Source: Enterobacteriaceae endosymbiont of Donacia cincticornis (GTDB lineage: Bacteria; Pseudomonadota; Gammaproteobacteria; Enterobacterales; Enterobacteriaceae). From it: 64,000 bases of DNA. Below the pieces are notes generated by a model, which saw only the letters and a program-made list of their open reading frames with translations, had not been told where the DNA came from and ran no database searches. Shown piece after piece: positions 48,653 through 59,729 of this stretch. Position numbers and translations under genes: made by a program. The stretch covers positions 250,385 through 314,384 of the forward strand of contig NZ_CP046194.1 in the NCBI RefSeq assembly GCF_012568845.1. The letters are read 5' to 3'. Position 1 is the first letter of the stretch. Each line of letters begins with the position of its first letter.

Positions 48653-48672
48653 TTTTATTTTATCTAAAAATA

Positions 48673-49455
48673 TTATTTATAACATAATTTTTTAATTAAA
48701 TTAAATATTAATTTTATATTTTCAATATGTAACAAATGACCAACATTAGGAATATTATATATTTTAGCATTAGGAAATTGAGAAAATATATTTTTATAGT
48801 AAATTGTATTTATATAATTTGATTTTTCTCCTTTTAAAAAAAAAATATTTCCTTTCCATATAAAATTAATTGGATCCCAATCTAATATATTATTATATTC
48901 ATTTTTTAAAATAGGTAAATTAAATTCCCATTTCCCATTTTTAAATGTTTTTAACAATAAACTTATAATAAATTTATTGTTAATAAAAGATTTTAGTAAT
49001 TTAAATGCATCTTTTCTAAAAAATATTTTTTTTTTATACACCTCTTCTAATGCAAAAAAAATATTTGTTTTATTAAATTTATATTTAATAGGTGCTATAT
49101 CTAAAATAATAATAGTTTGAATTAAATTATATGGTATAAATTTAGTAAGATTCATAGCTATTTTTCCACCCATAGAATGTCCAATAAAAATAAAATTTTT
49201 TTTAATATTTAAAAAATTTAATGTCTCTAATACATCTTTAGATAAAGATGTATAATCCATTTTTTTATTCTGAGGAGATAAACCATGATTTCTAATATCT
49301 AATAATAAAATTTTACATTGTATATTATAAAATAAAAATTTACCCATTAAATATAAACTTTTTTTATTACCAAATAATCCATGTAACATAATAATGTTAT
49401 ATTTATAATTAAAATATTTATTATTATTAGGAATAAACAAATAACTCAAAAGCAT
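48673..49455 (-). CDS. ybfF: Alpha/beta hydrolase, esterase YbfF
   Basis: 260 residues, E. coli 254. Alpha/beta hydrolase fold: oxyanion-region [18 protein letters not shown], nucleophile elbow GHSMGG with Ser94, the acid in a LDIAP/…GEKSNY region, and catalytic His in VGHLLHIE. E. coli YbfF hydrolyses short-chain acyl esters and acyl-CoA; its physiological substrate is uncertain. Upstream of fldA on the same strand, as in E. coli with ybfE lost. Confidence 0.88.
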   Translation of the reverse strand: MLLSYLFIPNNNKYFNYKYNIIMLHGLFGNKKSLYLMGKFLFYNIQCKILLLDIRNHGLSPQNKKMDYTSLSKDVLETLNFLNIKKNFIFIGHSMGGKIAMNLTKFIPYNLIQTIIILDIAPIKYKFNKTNIFFALEEVYKKKIFFRKDAFKLLKSFINNKFIISLLLKTFKNGKWEFNLPILKNEYNNILDWDPINFIWKGNIFFLKGEKSNYINTIYYKNIFSQFPNAKIYNIPNVGHLLHIENIKLIFNLIKKLCYK

Positions 49456-49573
49456 ATATAATTAAATTTATTAAAAAGAAATATTTTACCATAGGTAAAA
49501 TAAAAATTGAATTTTTTTAAGATATAAAAAGATATGATATAATTTTTTATCAAAATAATTATTATTTTATTAT

Positions 49574-51190
49574 ATGAAAAATATTAACCCTACTAAAACT
49601 TTTGCTTGGAAAAAATTACAGAATCATGCAAAAGAAATGAAAAAAATAACTATTTATGATTTATTTAAAATAGATAATAATAGATTTAAAAATTTTTCTA
49701 TTAATTTTGAAAATACTATTCTTTTTGATTATTCAAAAAATATTATTAATAAAAAAACTATATTTTATTTATTAAATTTAGCTAAAGAAACTAATTGCAT
49801 TGATGCTATTCATGAAATGTTTTATGGTAAAAAAATTAACATAACAGAAAATAAAGCAGTTTTACACACAGCTTTAAGAAATAATAATATTGATTTTTTT
49901 TTAAGAAATCACCAAATTTATAATGATATAAATAAAATTTTAAAAAAAATAAAGAATATTTCTGATGAAATTATTTCCGGAAAATGGAAAGGTTATACTA
50001 ATAAAAAAATTAAAAATATTATAAATATAGGAATAGGAGGTTCTCATTTAGGACCATTAATGATTACAAAATCATTAAAAAATTATCAAAATAAGTTAAA
50101 TTTATTTTTTTTATCTAATATTGATGCTACTCAATTAATTAATATTATTAATAAAATTAAACCAGAAGAAAGTATATTTATTATAGCATCAAAAACTTTT
50201 AATACATTAGAAACAATTACCAATGCTTTAAGCATAAAAAAATGGTTTATGAAAAATATTAATATAAATATTAATAAAAATATTTTTTCTAAACATTTTA
50301 TTGCTGTTACAAATAATATTAACGCTGCAGTAAAATTTGGTATAAATGAAAATAATATTTTACCATTATTATCTGAAATAGGTGGACGTTTTTCTTTATG
50401 GTCTTCTATAGGATTAATAATATCTTTATCTATTGGATTTGATAATTTTTATCAATTATTACAAGGAGCACATAAAATGGATAATCATTTTTTTTATTCT
50501 CCTATAGATAAAAATATTCCTATTATTATGGCATTAATTAGTATTTGGTATAGTAATTTTTGGAATACAGAAACAGAAGCTATCATAGTTTATAATAATA
50601 ATATGTGTTTTTTACCATTATATTTACAACAATTAAATATGGAATCTAATGGTAAATCTATAGATAGAAATGGACAAAAAATAAAATATCAAACTAGTTC
50701 GATTATATGGGGTGATGTAGGAACTAATGGACAACATTCATTTTTTCAAATGTTACATCAAGGAACTAAATTAATACCATGTGATTTTATATCTTCTGCT
50801 ATACCTAATTATAATAATTATAAAAATCATCATGTTCAACTTATTGCTAATTATATTGCACAGACAAAAGCATTAGCATTTGGTAATATAAAAGAATATA
50901 ATTGTCAAAAAAATATATATTATAGTTGTTATGGTAATAAACCTAGTAATTCTATTTTTTTAAAAAAAATTAATCCTTATAATCTAGGAATGTTAATTTC
51001 GTATTATGAACATAAAATTTTTATACAAGGAATAATTTTAAATATATTTTCTTTTGATCAATGGGGTGTAGAATTAGGCAAAAAAATTACTCATTCTGTA
51101 ATAAAAAAATTAAATGAAAATAATTATAAAATAAATGGAAATGATCCTTCATCAGAAGGATTAATTGATTTTTATAAATGTTTTAATTAA
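49574..51190 (+). CDS. pgi: Glucose-6-phosphate isomerase
   Basis: 538 residues, E. coli 549. Interconverts glucose 6-phosphate and fructose 6-phosphate. KNINPTKTFAWKKLQ at the start, NIGIGGSHLGP (the family's Asp in GGSDLGP is His here), SKTFNTLETITN, GGRFSLWSSIGL, the catalytic Glu in LNMESNGKS, His in GTNGQHSFFQ and Lys in QWGVELGKKI. Its neighbours here (ybfF, deaD) are not the E. coli ones. A short A/T palindrome directly after the stop may end transcription. Confidence 0.97.
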   Translation: MKNINPTKTFAWKKLQNHAKEMKKITIYDLFKIDNNRFKNFSINFENTILFDYSKNIINKKTIFYLLNLAKETNCIDAIHEMFYGKKINITENKAVLHTALRNNNIDFFLRNHQIYNDINKILKKIKNISDEIISGKWKGYTNKKIKNIINIGIGGSHLGPLMITKSLKNYQNKLNLFFLSNIDATQLINIINKIKPEESIFIIASKTFNTLETITNALSIKKWFMKNINININKNIFSKHFIAVTNNINAAVKFGINENNILPLLSEIGGRFSLWSSIGLIISLSIGFDNFYQLLQGAHKMDNHFFYSPIDKNIPIIMALISIWYSNFWNTETEAIIVYNNNMCFLPLYLQQLNMESNGKSIDRNGQKIKYQTSSIIWGDVGTNGQHSFFQMLHQGTKLIPCDFISSAIPNYNNYKNHHVQLIANYIAQTKALAFGNIKEYNCQKNIYYSCYGNKPSNSIFLKKINPYNLGMLISYYEHKIFIQGIILNIFSFDQWGVELGKKITHSVIKKLNENNYKINGNDPSSEGLIDFYKCFN

Positions 51191-51281
51191 AATTTTTTTA
51201 AAAAATTTTATTTAGTAATTTGTAATTAAAAAATAAATGTATATATTACACAAAAATAATATATATATTTATTTATTAATT

Positions 51282-53018
51282 TTATTTATTATTTTTTTTT
51301 AAATTATTAATTGTTTTTTTACTTATATTTTTCCTAAAACTAAATTTATTATTTTTATAAATTTTTTTAGGTTTATTATTTATTAGCTTAAAATAAATAT
51401 TTTTATTTAAAATTTTAATTTTTTTAGGATATTGTAAAAATTTTTTTCTCATTGAAGAAGATAATTCAATATTAGAATACTCAAAAAATAATTTTATATT
51501 TCCTATATCCTGACTTTTTATTTGAAATTCATTAATAATAGTTCCTACTATATGACGTATTTCAATTTTATCTTTTTTGCCTATATTTATACGATAAATA
51601 TCCATTTTTTTAGAATATTTTTTATATTTTGAAAAATATTTATTTTTAACAAAAAAATTTTTTTTATAAATTTTTCTTTTTATATTAACAGCATTAGGAT
51701 CTGGAGGTAATACTAATGGTTTTTTAAATTGAGATAATTTTAATAAAATTGCTATTAAAATTTCTTGATCTATTTTATTTTTAGTTATTATTGTTGATAT
51801 AATATTTTGATATTGAATTAGATCTTTTGTTTTTATATAATTTATTTCTTTTTTTATTTTTAAAATAAATTTTTCTAATCTTTTTTGACATAAAAGTTTA
51901 GAGCTAGGTAAAAAAACTTCATTAATATTACATTTTATTTTAAAACGAATATTTTTAAGAAACCTTTTGTTTCTATATTCAATAAATGTTAAAGATTTAC
52001 CTTGTCTACCTGCACGTCCAGTTCTTCCAATACGATGAATATAAGATTCGATATCCATCGGTATATCATAATTTATCACTAGATTTATTCTATCTACATC
52101 TAATCCCCTTGCAGCGATATCAGTAGCGATTAAAATATCTAAATTACCATTTCTAAATCTTTCTAAAGTTTTTTCTCTATTTCGTTGATTCATATCTCCA
52201 TTTAATGCTGCACTATTATAATCATATTGTTTTAAAATATCAGCAATTTCAATTGTTGATATTTTAGTTTTTACAAAAATTAAAACTGCATCATAATTTT
52301 CAGTTTCTAAAAATTTCATTAAAGCTTCTATTTTATTACCATATGTGAACCAGTAAGTTTGCTCTATGTCTGGTATAGTTTTAATATTTGTTTTTATAGT
52401 AATTTCATATGGATTGATCATAAAATTTTTAGTAATATTTTTAATTTTTTGGGGCATAGTTGCTGAAAATAATGAAGTTTGATGTTTTTTTGGTATTGTT
52501 ATTAATATTTTTTCAACATCTTCAATAAAACCCATTCTTAACATTTCATCTGCTTCATCTATTACTAGACTAGTTAATTGAGATAAATTAACAGTTTTTC
52601 TTTTTATATGATCTAATAAACGACCTGGAGTAGCTATAATAATTTGTGTTCCTAAACGTAAATTTTTTAATTGTATTTGATATGATTGTCCTCCATATAA
52701 TGCTAAAACATTAATATTTTTTATGTATTTTGAAAATAAAGAGACTGTTTCAGATACTTGTATTGCTAATTCTCTTGTTGGGGTTAAAATTAACACTTGT
52801 GTTTTTTTTATAGATAAATTTATATTATTTAATAAAGGTAATATAAAGGCTGCAGTTTTACCACTACCTGTTTGAGCTATTCCTAAAACATCTTTATTTA
52901 ATAATAAATACGGAATACATTTTTTTTGTATAGGAGAAGGATGTAAATATCCTATATCATGTAAAGCTTTTAAAAGAAATTTATTCAAACCAAAATTAGA
53001 AAAAGTGATATTCGTCAT
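51282..53018 (-). CDS. deaD: DEAD-box RNA helicase DeaD (CsdA)
   Basis: 578 residues from MTNITFSNFG, E. coli DeaD 629. It unwinds RNA in ribosome assembly and in mRNA decay with PNPase. Motifs: Q motif PSPIQKKCIP, AQTGSGKTAAF, PTRELAIQV, TPGRLLDH, DEADEMLRMGF, SATMP, and HRIGRTGRAGR. A DeaD-specific C-terminal RNA-binding domain (IEIRHIVGTIINEFQIKSQDIG) is kept, while the Arg/Gly-rich tail is gone. The frame starts six codons earlier (53036), but GAGGAA overlaps that ATG and sits 11 bases before the second one, so I prefer 53018. It follows pnp with nlpI deleted. Confidence 0.95.
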   Translation of the reverse strand: MTNITFSNFGLNKFLLKALHDIGYLHPSPIQKKCIPYLLLNKDVLGIAQTGSGKTAAFILPLLNNINLSIKKTQVLILTPTRELAIQVSETVSLFSKYIKNINVLALYGGQSYQIQLKNLRLGTQIIIATPGRLLDHIKRKTVNLSQLTSLVIDEADEMLRMGFIEDVEKILITIPKKHQTSLFSATMPQKIKNITKNFMINPYEITIKTNIKTIPDIEQTYWFTYGNKIEALMKFLETENYDAVLIFVKTKISTIEIADILKQYDYNSAALNGDMNQRNREKTLERFRNGNLDILIATDIAARGLDVDRINLVINYDIPMDIESYIHRIGRTGRAGRQGKSLTFIEYRNKRFLKNIRFKIKCNINEVFLPSSKLLCQKRLEKFILKIKKEINYIKTKDLIQYQNIISTIITKNKIDQEILIAILLKLSQFKKPLVLPPDPNAVNIKRKIYKKNFFVKNKYFSKYKKYSKKMDIYRINIGKKDKIEIRHIVGTIINEFQIKSQDIGNIKLFFEYSNIELSSSMRKKFLQYPKKIKILNKNIYFKLINNKPKKIYKNNKFSFRKNISKKTINNLKKNNK

Positions 53019-53105
53019 GTAAGATACATTCCTCATAAATATGTTTTAAAATTAGTAATTAATTTATAATTAATAGATAATAAAGATTAGAAAGTTAATA
53101 TTTAA

Positions 53106-53145
53106 TTGTAATTATGTTTTTTATAGTAATTAAACATAATTACAA
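53106..53145. terminator. 14-base inverted repeat between pnp and deaD
   Basis: Perfect arms TTGTAATTATGTTT (53106-53119) and AAACATAATTACAA (53132-53145) flank a 12-base loop in the 226-base gap once occupied by nlpI. It lies about 120 bases after the pnp stop and 90 before the deaD start, so it may end or process the pnp transcript. Confidence 0.45.
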
Positions 53146-53262
53146 ATACTTCAATTACTTAATTTAAATTATAATTCAATAATGAATTTTATAAAACTTA
53201 TTTTTCATAAAAATAAAATTTATTAAAATAATTTATATAATTTTTAGAAATATTTTTATATA

Positions 53263-55359
53263 TTAGATGTTATTTATAGCCGCTTTTATACTTAATCTTA
53301 TTCTTCCCTGTCTATCAATTTCCATAACTTTAACTAATACATTTTGTAAAACTTGTAAATAATCACTTACTTTATTAACATGTTTATTAGTAATTTGAGA
53401 AATATGAACTAATCCTTCCTTCCCATTACCTATTGAAATAAAAGCACCAAAATCAACAATACGTATAACTTTACCAGTATAAATTTGTCCTACAATAATA
53501 TCAGCTGTAATTTCTTCTATTCTACGAATAGCAAATTTTATTTTTTCATTATTTTTAGCAGCAATTTTTACAATTCCACTATCTTCTATTTCAATAATTG
53601 TATCAGTTTCTTCAGTTAAAGCTCTAATAACAGAACCACCTTTTCCAATCATATCTTTAATTTTTTCTGGATTAATTTTTAATGTATGAATTCTTGGTGC
53701 AAATTCTGAAATATTTTTTCTTGGATTAGAAATAGCTTGTTTCATTACTTCTAAAATATGTAATCTAGCTAATTTTGCTTGAAATAAAGCTAATTTTATA
53801 ATTTTATAAGTTATTCCTTCTATTTTCATGTCCATTTGTAATGCTGTAATTCCATTATTAGTTCCTGCAACTTTAAAATCCATATCTCCTAAATGATCTT
53901 CGTCACCTAAAATATCTGATAATATTATAAAATTATTATTTTCTTTAATTAATCCCATTGCTATACCAGCTACAGCATTTTTTATAGGAATACCTGCATC
54001 CATCATAGCTAAAGAAGCTCCACAAATAGAAGCCATAGAAGATGAACCATTAGATTCTGTAATTTCGGATACTATACGTATGGTATAAGGAAATTGATTA
54101 ATATTAGGCATAACTGGTATTAAAGATTTTTTAGCTAAATTACCATGGCCTATTTCACGTCTTTTAGGAGAACTTAATATTCCAATTTCTCCTACAGAAT
54201 AAGAAGGAAAATTATAATGAAATAAAAAATTATCTGTTTTATTGTTTATTAAATCATCTAATGACTGAGCATCTCTAGCGGTACCTAATGTTGCTGTAAC
54301 TAATGCTTGTGTTTCTCCTCTTGTAAAAAGAGCTGAACCATGTGTTCTAGGTAAAATTCCTATACGTACATCTAAATTACGTATCATATCATGTTCACGT
54401 CCATCAATTCTAAGATTATTTTTTATAATATTTTCACGAACTATTTTTTTTTCTAATTCATAAAAGATTTCATTTAAACATTGTATTGAAATATTTTCAT
54501 ATTCTTTTTCTTCTTTAACTAATTCAAAAATTTTTAATTTTATAGAATCAATTTTATTAATTCTCTTTTGTTTTTCTTTAATATTATATGCTTTTACTAA
54601 TTTTTTTTTAGATAAAAAAATTATTTTCTGTTTAAGTTTGTCATCTATAGGAAATAAAATCCATTTACAAGATTTTTTTTTTACTTCAGAAGATAATTTA
54701 ATAATATTATCAATTAATACTTGTTGTTGATTATGACCATATATAATTGCATCCAATATTTGTTCTTCGGTTAAAAGATAAGATTTAGCTTCTACCATTA
54801 GAATTGCTTTTTTAGTACTAGATACAATTAAATCTAATGAACTATTTTCCATTTCTTTAATATTTGGATTTAATATATATTTATTATTAATAAAACCTAC
54901 ACGAGCAGTACCAAATGTTCCATTAAATGGAATACCAGATAAATTTAAAACAGTAGATGCACCAATAATAGCAACGATATCTGGATTAATTTCTGGATTT
55001 ACAGACATAACAGTTGCTATAATTTGAATTTCATTTAAAAAACCTTTTTTAAATAGAGGTCTTATAGGACGATCAATTAAACGAGAAATTAAGATTTCAT
55101 TTTCACTAGGGCGCCCTTCTCTACGAAAAAAATTTCCGGGAATACGTCCAGCAGCATATGATTTTTCCTGATAATGTACTGATAAAGGAAAAAAATTTTG
55201 TTCTGGTTTAACTTTATTATCTACTACTAAAGTAACAAAAACAGCTGTATCATCAATACTTACCATCACAGAAGATGTTGCTTGTCTAGCTATCATTCCT
55301 GTTTCTATAGTTACAGTATTATTACCATAACGAAATCTATGAATAATCGGATTTAACAA
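53263..55359 (-). CDS. pnp: Polynucleotide phosphorylase
   Basis: 698 residues, E. coli 711. Phosphorolytic 3'-5' exoribonuclease of the degradosome. Two RNase PH domains (first with [35 protein letters not shown], second with [36 protein letters not shown] and [16 protein letters not shown] core), the catalytic [19 protein letters not shown], then KH ([15 protein letters not shown]) and S1 ([28 protein letters not shown]) domains. Follows rpsO by 85 bases as in E. coli; deaD downstream fits a joint RNA-decay role. Confidence 0.98.
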   Translation of the reverse strand: MLNPIIHRFRYGNNTVTIETGMIARQATSSVMVSIDDTAVFVTLVVDNKVKPEQNFFPLSVHYQEKSYAAGRIPGNFFRREGRPSENEILISRLIDRPIRPLFKKGFLNEIQIIATVMSVNPEINPDIVAIIGASTVLNLSGIPFNGTFGTARVGFINNKYILNPNIKEMENSSLDLIVSSTKKAILMVEAKSYLLTEEQILDAIIYGHNQQQVLIDNIIKLSSEVKKKSCKWILFPIDDKLKQKIIFLSKKKLVKAYNIKEKQKRINKIDSIKLKIFELVKEEKEYENISIQCLNEIFYELEKKIVRENIIKNNLRIDGREHDMIRNLDVRIGILPRTHGSALFTRGETQALVTATLGTARDAQSLDDLINNKTDNFLFHYNFPSYSVGEIGILSSPKRREIGHGNLAKKSLIPVMPNINQFPYTIRIVSEITESNGSSSMASICGASLAMMDAGIPIKNAVAGIAMGLIKENNNFIILSDILGDEDHLGDMDFKVAGTNNGITALQMDMKIEGITYKIIKLALFQAKLARLHILEVMKQAISNPRKNISEFAPRIHTLKINPEKIKDMIGKGGSVIRALTEETDTIIEIEDSGIVKIAAKNNEKIKFAIRRIEEITADIIVGQIYTGKVIRIVDFGAFISIGNGKEGLVHISQITNKHVNKVSDYLQVLQNVLVKVMEIDRQGRIRLSIKAAINNI

Positions 55360-55444
55360 AATAAATATCCTTTCAATAAATTTTTATATTAAAATAGTAA
55401 TTAATTATAAATTTATAAAGTATATAGATAGAATTAAAATTTAT

Positions 55445-55714
55445 TTATTTTCTTAATCCTAAACTTTCAATTAATATATTATAACTTTTAAATTTTATTT
55501 TTTTAAAATAATTTAATAATTTTTTACGTTGTGATATCATACGTAAAAGACCTCTACGACTATGGTGATCTTTTTTATGTATAGTAAAATGTTTTTGTAA
55601 AGAATTAATTTTAAATGTTAATAAAGCTATTTGTACTTGTGTAGATCCTTTATCTTTAATATTAGTTTGATATTTTTGTATAATTTTTTTTTTATTTTCT
55701 ATATTTAAATACAT
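55445..55714 (-). CDS. rpsO: 30S ribosomal protein S15
   Basis: 89 residues, exactly the E. coli length, from [62 protein letters not shown] is diagnostic. The frame is open four codons earlier (55726), but a GAGG sits 7 bases before the chosen ATG and inside that extension, so the shorter start is right. S15 binds the 16S central domain. Between truB and pnp as in E. coli. Confidence 0.97.
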   Translation of the reverse strand: MYLNIENKKKIIQKYQTNIKDKGSTQVQIALLTFKINSLQKHFTIHKKDHHSRRGLLRMISQRKKLLNYFKKIKFKSYNILIESLGLRK

Positions 55715-55737
55715 AATTAACCTCATTAAAATATAAA

Positions 55738-56691
55738 TTAATAAAATTTTTTTACAGAATTCATTAATTTACATTTTACAATATAACCTTTATTATTAAT
55801 TTGACATATACCTATGAAATTAAATTTTTTTTTTTCAAAAATACAAAACTGTGTTTTATCTATTATAGATGTTAATTTAATTTTTTCACCATTTATTATT
55901 TTTTTTATTAATATATTTGACAAATATAATTTAGGTATATGATATATGATATAATCAATAGGTAATAACAATTTTTTTATTAAAAAAACATTTAGTTTAT
56001 GATTCTGATAGTTTATCATTAATATTTTTAACTGTTCTAATGTTATAACATTTTTATGAAAAATTGAAATATGAGATATTGCTATCCTACGTAATTTAAT
56101 TATATGAGCTCCACAATTTAATTGATCTCCTAAATCATCAATAATACTACGGATATATGTCCCTTTAGAACAATTAATCTGTAATTTTATTTTATTTTGA
56201 TAAAAATTTATTAATTTAATTTGATATATTTTAATAATTCTCTCTTTTAAATTAGGAATATTAATTCCTCTTCTAGCATATTTATATAAAGGAATACCTT
56301 TATATTTAATTGCAGAATACATAGGAGGTTTTTGTTTGCTTATTCCTTTAAATGAATTTAGTGTTTCAAAAATATTTTTTATGGTTAAATTAACATTTTT
56401 TTTTTTTATAATAAAACCATATTTATCTGCAGTATTTGTTTTTTCTCCTAATAATGCTGTAACTAAATATGTCTTATTTTGATTCATCAAATATTGACTA
56501 AATTTAGTATATTCTCCAAAACAAATAGGTAATAATCCACTAGCTAAGGGATCTAAAGTCCCAATATATCCAGCTTTTTGAGCATTAAAAATAATTTTAA
56601 CATACTGAAGAATTTTATTCGATGTAATACCAATAGATTTATCAAGTAATAATAAACCATTTATTTTTTGTTTTTTTATTATTTTAAACAT
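55738..56691 (-). CDS. truB: tRNA pseudouridine55 synthase
   Basis: 317 residues, E. coli 314. Makes pseudouridine 55 in the T loop of tRNAs. [16 protein letters not shown], then [23 protein letters not shown] with the catalytic Asp in [29 protein letters not shown] and [15 protein letters not shown] are conserved. The C-terminal PUA domain is divergent. All tRNAs in this window keep the TTC loop bases it acts on. Confidence 0.97.
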   Translation of the reverse strand: MFKIIKKQKINGLLLLDKSIGITSNKILQYVKIIFNAQKAGYIGTLDPLASGLLPICFGEYTKFSQYLMNQNKTYLVTALLGEKTNTADKYGFIIKKKNVNLTIKNIFETLNSFKGISKQKPPMYSAIKYKGIPLYKYARRGINIPNLKERIIKIYQIKLINFYQNKIKLQINCSKGTYIRSIIDDLGDQLNCGAHIIKLRRIAISHISIFHKNVITLEQLKILMINYQNHKLNVFLIKKLLLPIDYIIYHIPKLYLSNILIKKIINGEKIKLTSIIDKTQFCIFEKKKFNFIGICQINNKGYIVKCKLMNSVKKFY

Positions 56692-56741
56692 TATTTTACA
56701 AAAAAATTATAACTATTAATTAATATTAGTGTATTTTGTTT

Positions 56742-57083
56742 TTATTTTATACGATTTAATAAATCATTAATATAATTACCTTCTTTAAAAGAAGGATCTA
56801 AAATAAATTTTAATTTAGGTATTTTACGTAATTTTATTTTTTTCTTAAGTATATATCTAATGTATTCTGTTATTTTATTTAAAAAAATTAATGATTTTTT
56901 TTTATTTTTAACTTCTTCTTTATATGATAAAATTATAAAAATTTTTGCATATGAAAAATCTCGAGATAATACTAAATCAGTAATAGTAGTAAATTTATTT
57001 ATTCTTATATCATTAAGATTATGTTGTATTATTTTTGATATTTGTTTTTTTAATTCATATGCAATGCGTAAATTACGATACAA
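56742..57083 (-). CDS. rbfA: Ribosome-binding factor A
   Basis: 113 residues, E. coli 133. KH-fold factor for late 30S maturation. RIAYELKKQISKIIQHNLNDIRI, a TDLVLSRDFSYAKIFI core and LRKIPKLKFILDPSFKEGNYINDLL are clear. The family's extra C-terminal tail is missing. Position between infB and truB is that of E. coli. Confidence 0.95.
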   Translation of the reverse strand: MYRNLRIAYELKKQISKIIQHNLNDIRINKFTTITDLVLSRDFSYAKIFIILSYKEEVKNKKKSLIFLNKITEYIRYILKKKIKLRKIPKLKFILDPSFKEGNYINDLLNRIK

Positions 57084-57123
57084 TAAAAAACCTCCACATA
57101 AATTTAATTATATAATTAAAAAA

Positions 57124-59535
57124 TTATTTTTTTATGATTTCAATTTTTTCAAAAATTTCTATTTTATCTCCTATATATATATCATTAAAATTTTTAATAC
57201 TAATACCACATTCCATCCCATTACGTACTTCATTTACACTTTCTTTAAATCTTCTTAGAGAATCTATGATACCTTCATGAATAATTTGATTATTTCTAAA
57301 TAATTTTAGCATATTATTACGTTTAATTAATCCATATGTTACTATACATCCAGCTATTACCCCAATTTTAGGAATAGTAAAAATACTTCTAACTTCTGCG
57401 TTACCTAAAATTAATTTTTTATACTTAGGTATTAAAAGATTCTGTATATATTTTTTTATATAACTAATTAAATCATAAATAATTGTAAAAAACATAATTT
57501 TAATATATTTTATTTTTGTTAGTTTTTTTATAATATTATTTTTTTTTATATTAAATCCAATAATAATAACATTTTTAGATGAATTAGCTATTGCTAATGA
57601 AATATCCGTTTCATTAATTTCTCCAATACCACAATGAATAATTTTTATATTAATTTTATTATTAGATAAATTCAATAATGTATTTTTAATAGCTTCTATA
57701 GAACCTTGCGTATTACTTTTAATTAATAATTTTACTTCATAAATATCTTTTTTATTTAAATTTAAATTTGAAAATATTTTTTGAAATTGTTTTTGTTTTT
57801 GAGTTAATTCTATATTACGTAATTTATTTTTTCTATATAATGCTATTTCTTTTGCTTGTTTTTCATTTTTTATAACTATAAAATTATCTCCTGCATATGG
57901 TAATTCGGATAAACCTAAAATTTTAATGGGAGTTGAAGGTCCAGCATATAGTGTTTTTAATCCTTTAAAATTTATTAAACATTTTACTTTACCATAAGTA
58001 CATCCACAAAGTATTATATCACCTTTTTTTAATTTTCCTTCTTTTACCAAAACATTAGCTATTGGGCCCTTTCCTTTTTCTAAAAAAGATTCTATTACTA
58101 TTCCTTTTGCGATACCTTGATTAATAGCTTTTAATTCTAACATTTCTGCTTGTAATAAAATAATTTTTAATAATTTATTTATACCCTCTCCTGTTTTAGC
58201 TGAAATTTTAACAAATATATTTTCTCCGCCCCATTCTTCAGAGATAATGTTATATCGACTTAATTCATTTTTAATTTTTTCAAAATTTGAAATTTTTTTA
58301 TCAATTTTATTAATTGCAACTATAATAGGTACTTTCATTGTTTTAGCATGTTGTATAGCTTCTATAGTTTGAGGCATAACACCATCGTCAATAGCAATTA
58401 CTAATATTATAATATCTGTAATTTGTACTCCTCTTAATCTCATAGAGATAAAAGATTCATGACCTGGGGTATCGAAAAATACTATTTTTTTATTATCAAA
58501 AATTATTTCATATGCATTTATATTTTGTGTAATACCACCTACTTCCTTAGAAGTAATATTACTTGAACAAATATAATCTAATAATGAAGTTTTTCCATGA
58601 TCAACATGTCCTATAATTGTCACAATAGGTGATCTAATAATGGGAATACTATTTAAATTAGTATTATTAATTAATAATTTTTCTATATCATTTTCATGAC
58701 GTAATATAACTTTATGACCCATTTCTTCTGCTACTAACTGAGCTGTTTCTTGATCTAATAATTGATTAACATCAGAATATTTTTCCCCCATATTCATTAT
58801 AATTTTTATTAATTTTGAACTTTTAACTGCCATTTGTTTAGATAATTCAGTTATACTAATAGTTTCATTAATAATGATATTTCGATGAATATTTTTAATT
58901 GGTTTATTAAAATTTTGATATAGTTTAAATTTTTTTTTTTTATATTTATGATTATAAATAATTTTTTTATTATTTTCTTTAGAATTTTTATAATTTTTGT
59001 TATATTTTTTCTTATTATATGTATTTTTTTTTAAAAAATTTTTATCTATATTTTTATAATTTAAATTTGTATTTTTATAAAAATTTTTATTTTTATTTAA
59101 TTTTATATTTTTTTTATTTTTATAATCTATATTTTTTTTAGTAATATTTATTTTTGTATAATCATTTTTACGAAATGTCATCAGATTTTTTTTTTTTTTT
59201 ATTTTTAAAATATTAAATTTATTATTTTTTGGTGATTTTTTAGAAAGGTTTTTTTTATCTAAAAATAATAATTTATTTTTATTATTAATTAATATTTTTT
59301 TTTGTTTAATTTTATTAGTATTTATAATATTATTTTTTTTTTTTATAGTTAAAAATTTTAACTTATTAAAAGTTTTTTTTTTAAAATATGTTAAAAGTTT
59401 TTTTTTTTCTTCTTTATTAACTATATCATTTTCTAATTTTAAAATACCTTTATTAGAAAAATATTTAATTATTTCTTTAACTGAAACTTTAATTTCATGG
59501 GCTAATGATTTTATAGTTATAACAGCATCTATCAT
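57124..59535 (-). CDS. infB: Translation initiation factor IF-2
   Basis: 803 residues, E. coli 890. GTPase that recruits fMet-tRNA to the 30S subunit. An N-terminal winged-helix domain (1-50) is followed by a Lys/Asn/Tyr/Ile-only linker (about 60-215), then a second IF2_N domain (ITELSKQMAVKSSKLIKIIMNMG). The G domain has G1 GHVDHGKT (309-316), G3 DTPGHESF and G4 NKID; C-terminal domains include GIAKGIVIES and a YGLIKRNN block. The linker contains a 15-base A tract (59176-59190). Partner of the fMet tRNA, def and fmt in this window. Confidence 0.97.
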   Translation of the reverse strand: MIDAVITIKSLAHEIKVSVKEIIKYFSNKGILKLENDIVNKEEKKKLLTYFKKKTFNKLKFLTIKKKNNIINTNKIKQKKILINNKNKLLFLDKKNLSKKSPKNNKFNILKIKKKKNLMTFRKNDYTKINITKKNIDYKNKKNIKLNKNKNFYKNTNLNYKNIDKNFLKKNTYNKKKYNKNYKNSKENNKKIIYNHKYKKKKFKLYQNFNKPIKNIHRNIIINETISITELSKQMAVKSSKLIKIIMNMGEKYSDVNQLLDQETAQLVAEEMGHKVILRHENDIEKLLINNTNLNSIPIIRSPIVTIIGHVDHGKTSLLDYICSSNITSKEVGGITQNINAYEIIFDNKKIVFFDTPGHESFISMRLRGVQITDIIILVIAIDDGVMPQTIEAIQHAKTMKVPIIVAINKIDKKISNFEKIKNELSRYNIISEEWGGENIFVKISAKTGEGINKLLKIILLQAEMLELKAINQGIAKGIVIESFLEKGKGPIANVLVKEGKLKKGDIILCGCTYGKVKCLINFKGLKTLYAGPSTPIKILGLSELPYAGDNFIVIKNEKQAKEIALYRKNKLRNIELTQKQKQFQKIFSNLNLNKKDIYEVKLLIKSNTQGSIEAIKNTLLNLSNNKINIKIIHCGIGEINETDISLAIANSSKNVIIIGFNIKKNNIIKKLTKIKYIKIMFFTIIYDLISYIKKYIQNLLIPKYKKLILGNAEVRSIFTIPKIGVIAGCIVTYGLIKRNNMLKLFRNNQIIHEGIIDSLRRFKESVNEVRNGMECGISIKNFNDIYIGDKIEIFEKIEIIKK

Positions 59536-59729
59536 GCTGTCTACTCCTCTATTTTAAAATTAATTATGTACTATTTTTTTTAAAAACTAACAAATAATTT
59601 TTAAAATCATAATAATTTTTCTAATTTTATGATAAAAAAATTATTTTTATTAAATATATCTTAAATATTTTTTCAGTTAAACTCTTAATAGTTAAAATAA
59701 CTTTATTTGTTAAATAACTTATTATTTTT
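59536..59729 (-). other. 194-base gap with probable remnant of the nusA 3' end
   Basis: E. coli has only a few dozen bases between nusA and infB. The minus-strand frame after the nusA stop includes YLTNKVILTIKSLTEKIFKIYL, weakly resembling the second NusA acidic repeat (DLAFKLAARGVCTLEDLAE), with stops further on. The gap length is close to the 54 codons missing from NusA. AGGAG of infB lies at its end. Confidence 0.4.

Noticed and set aside
56860-57258. A 132-codon plus-strand frame over rbfA and the 3' end of infB
   Set aside because: Antisense shadow of two conserved genes, without a Shine-Dalgarno or recognisable domain.
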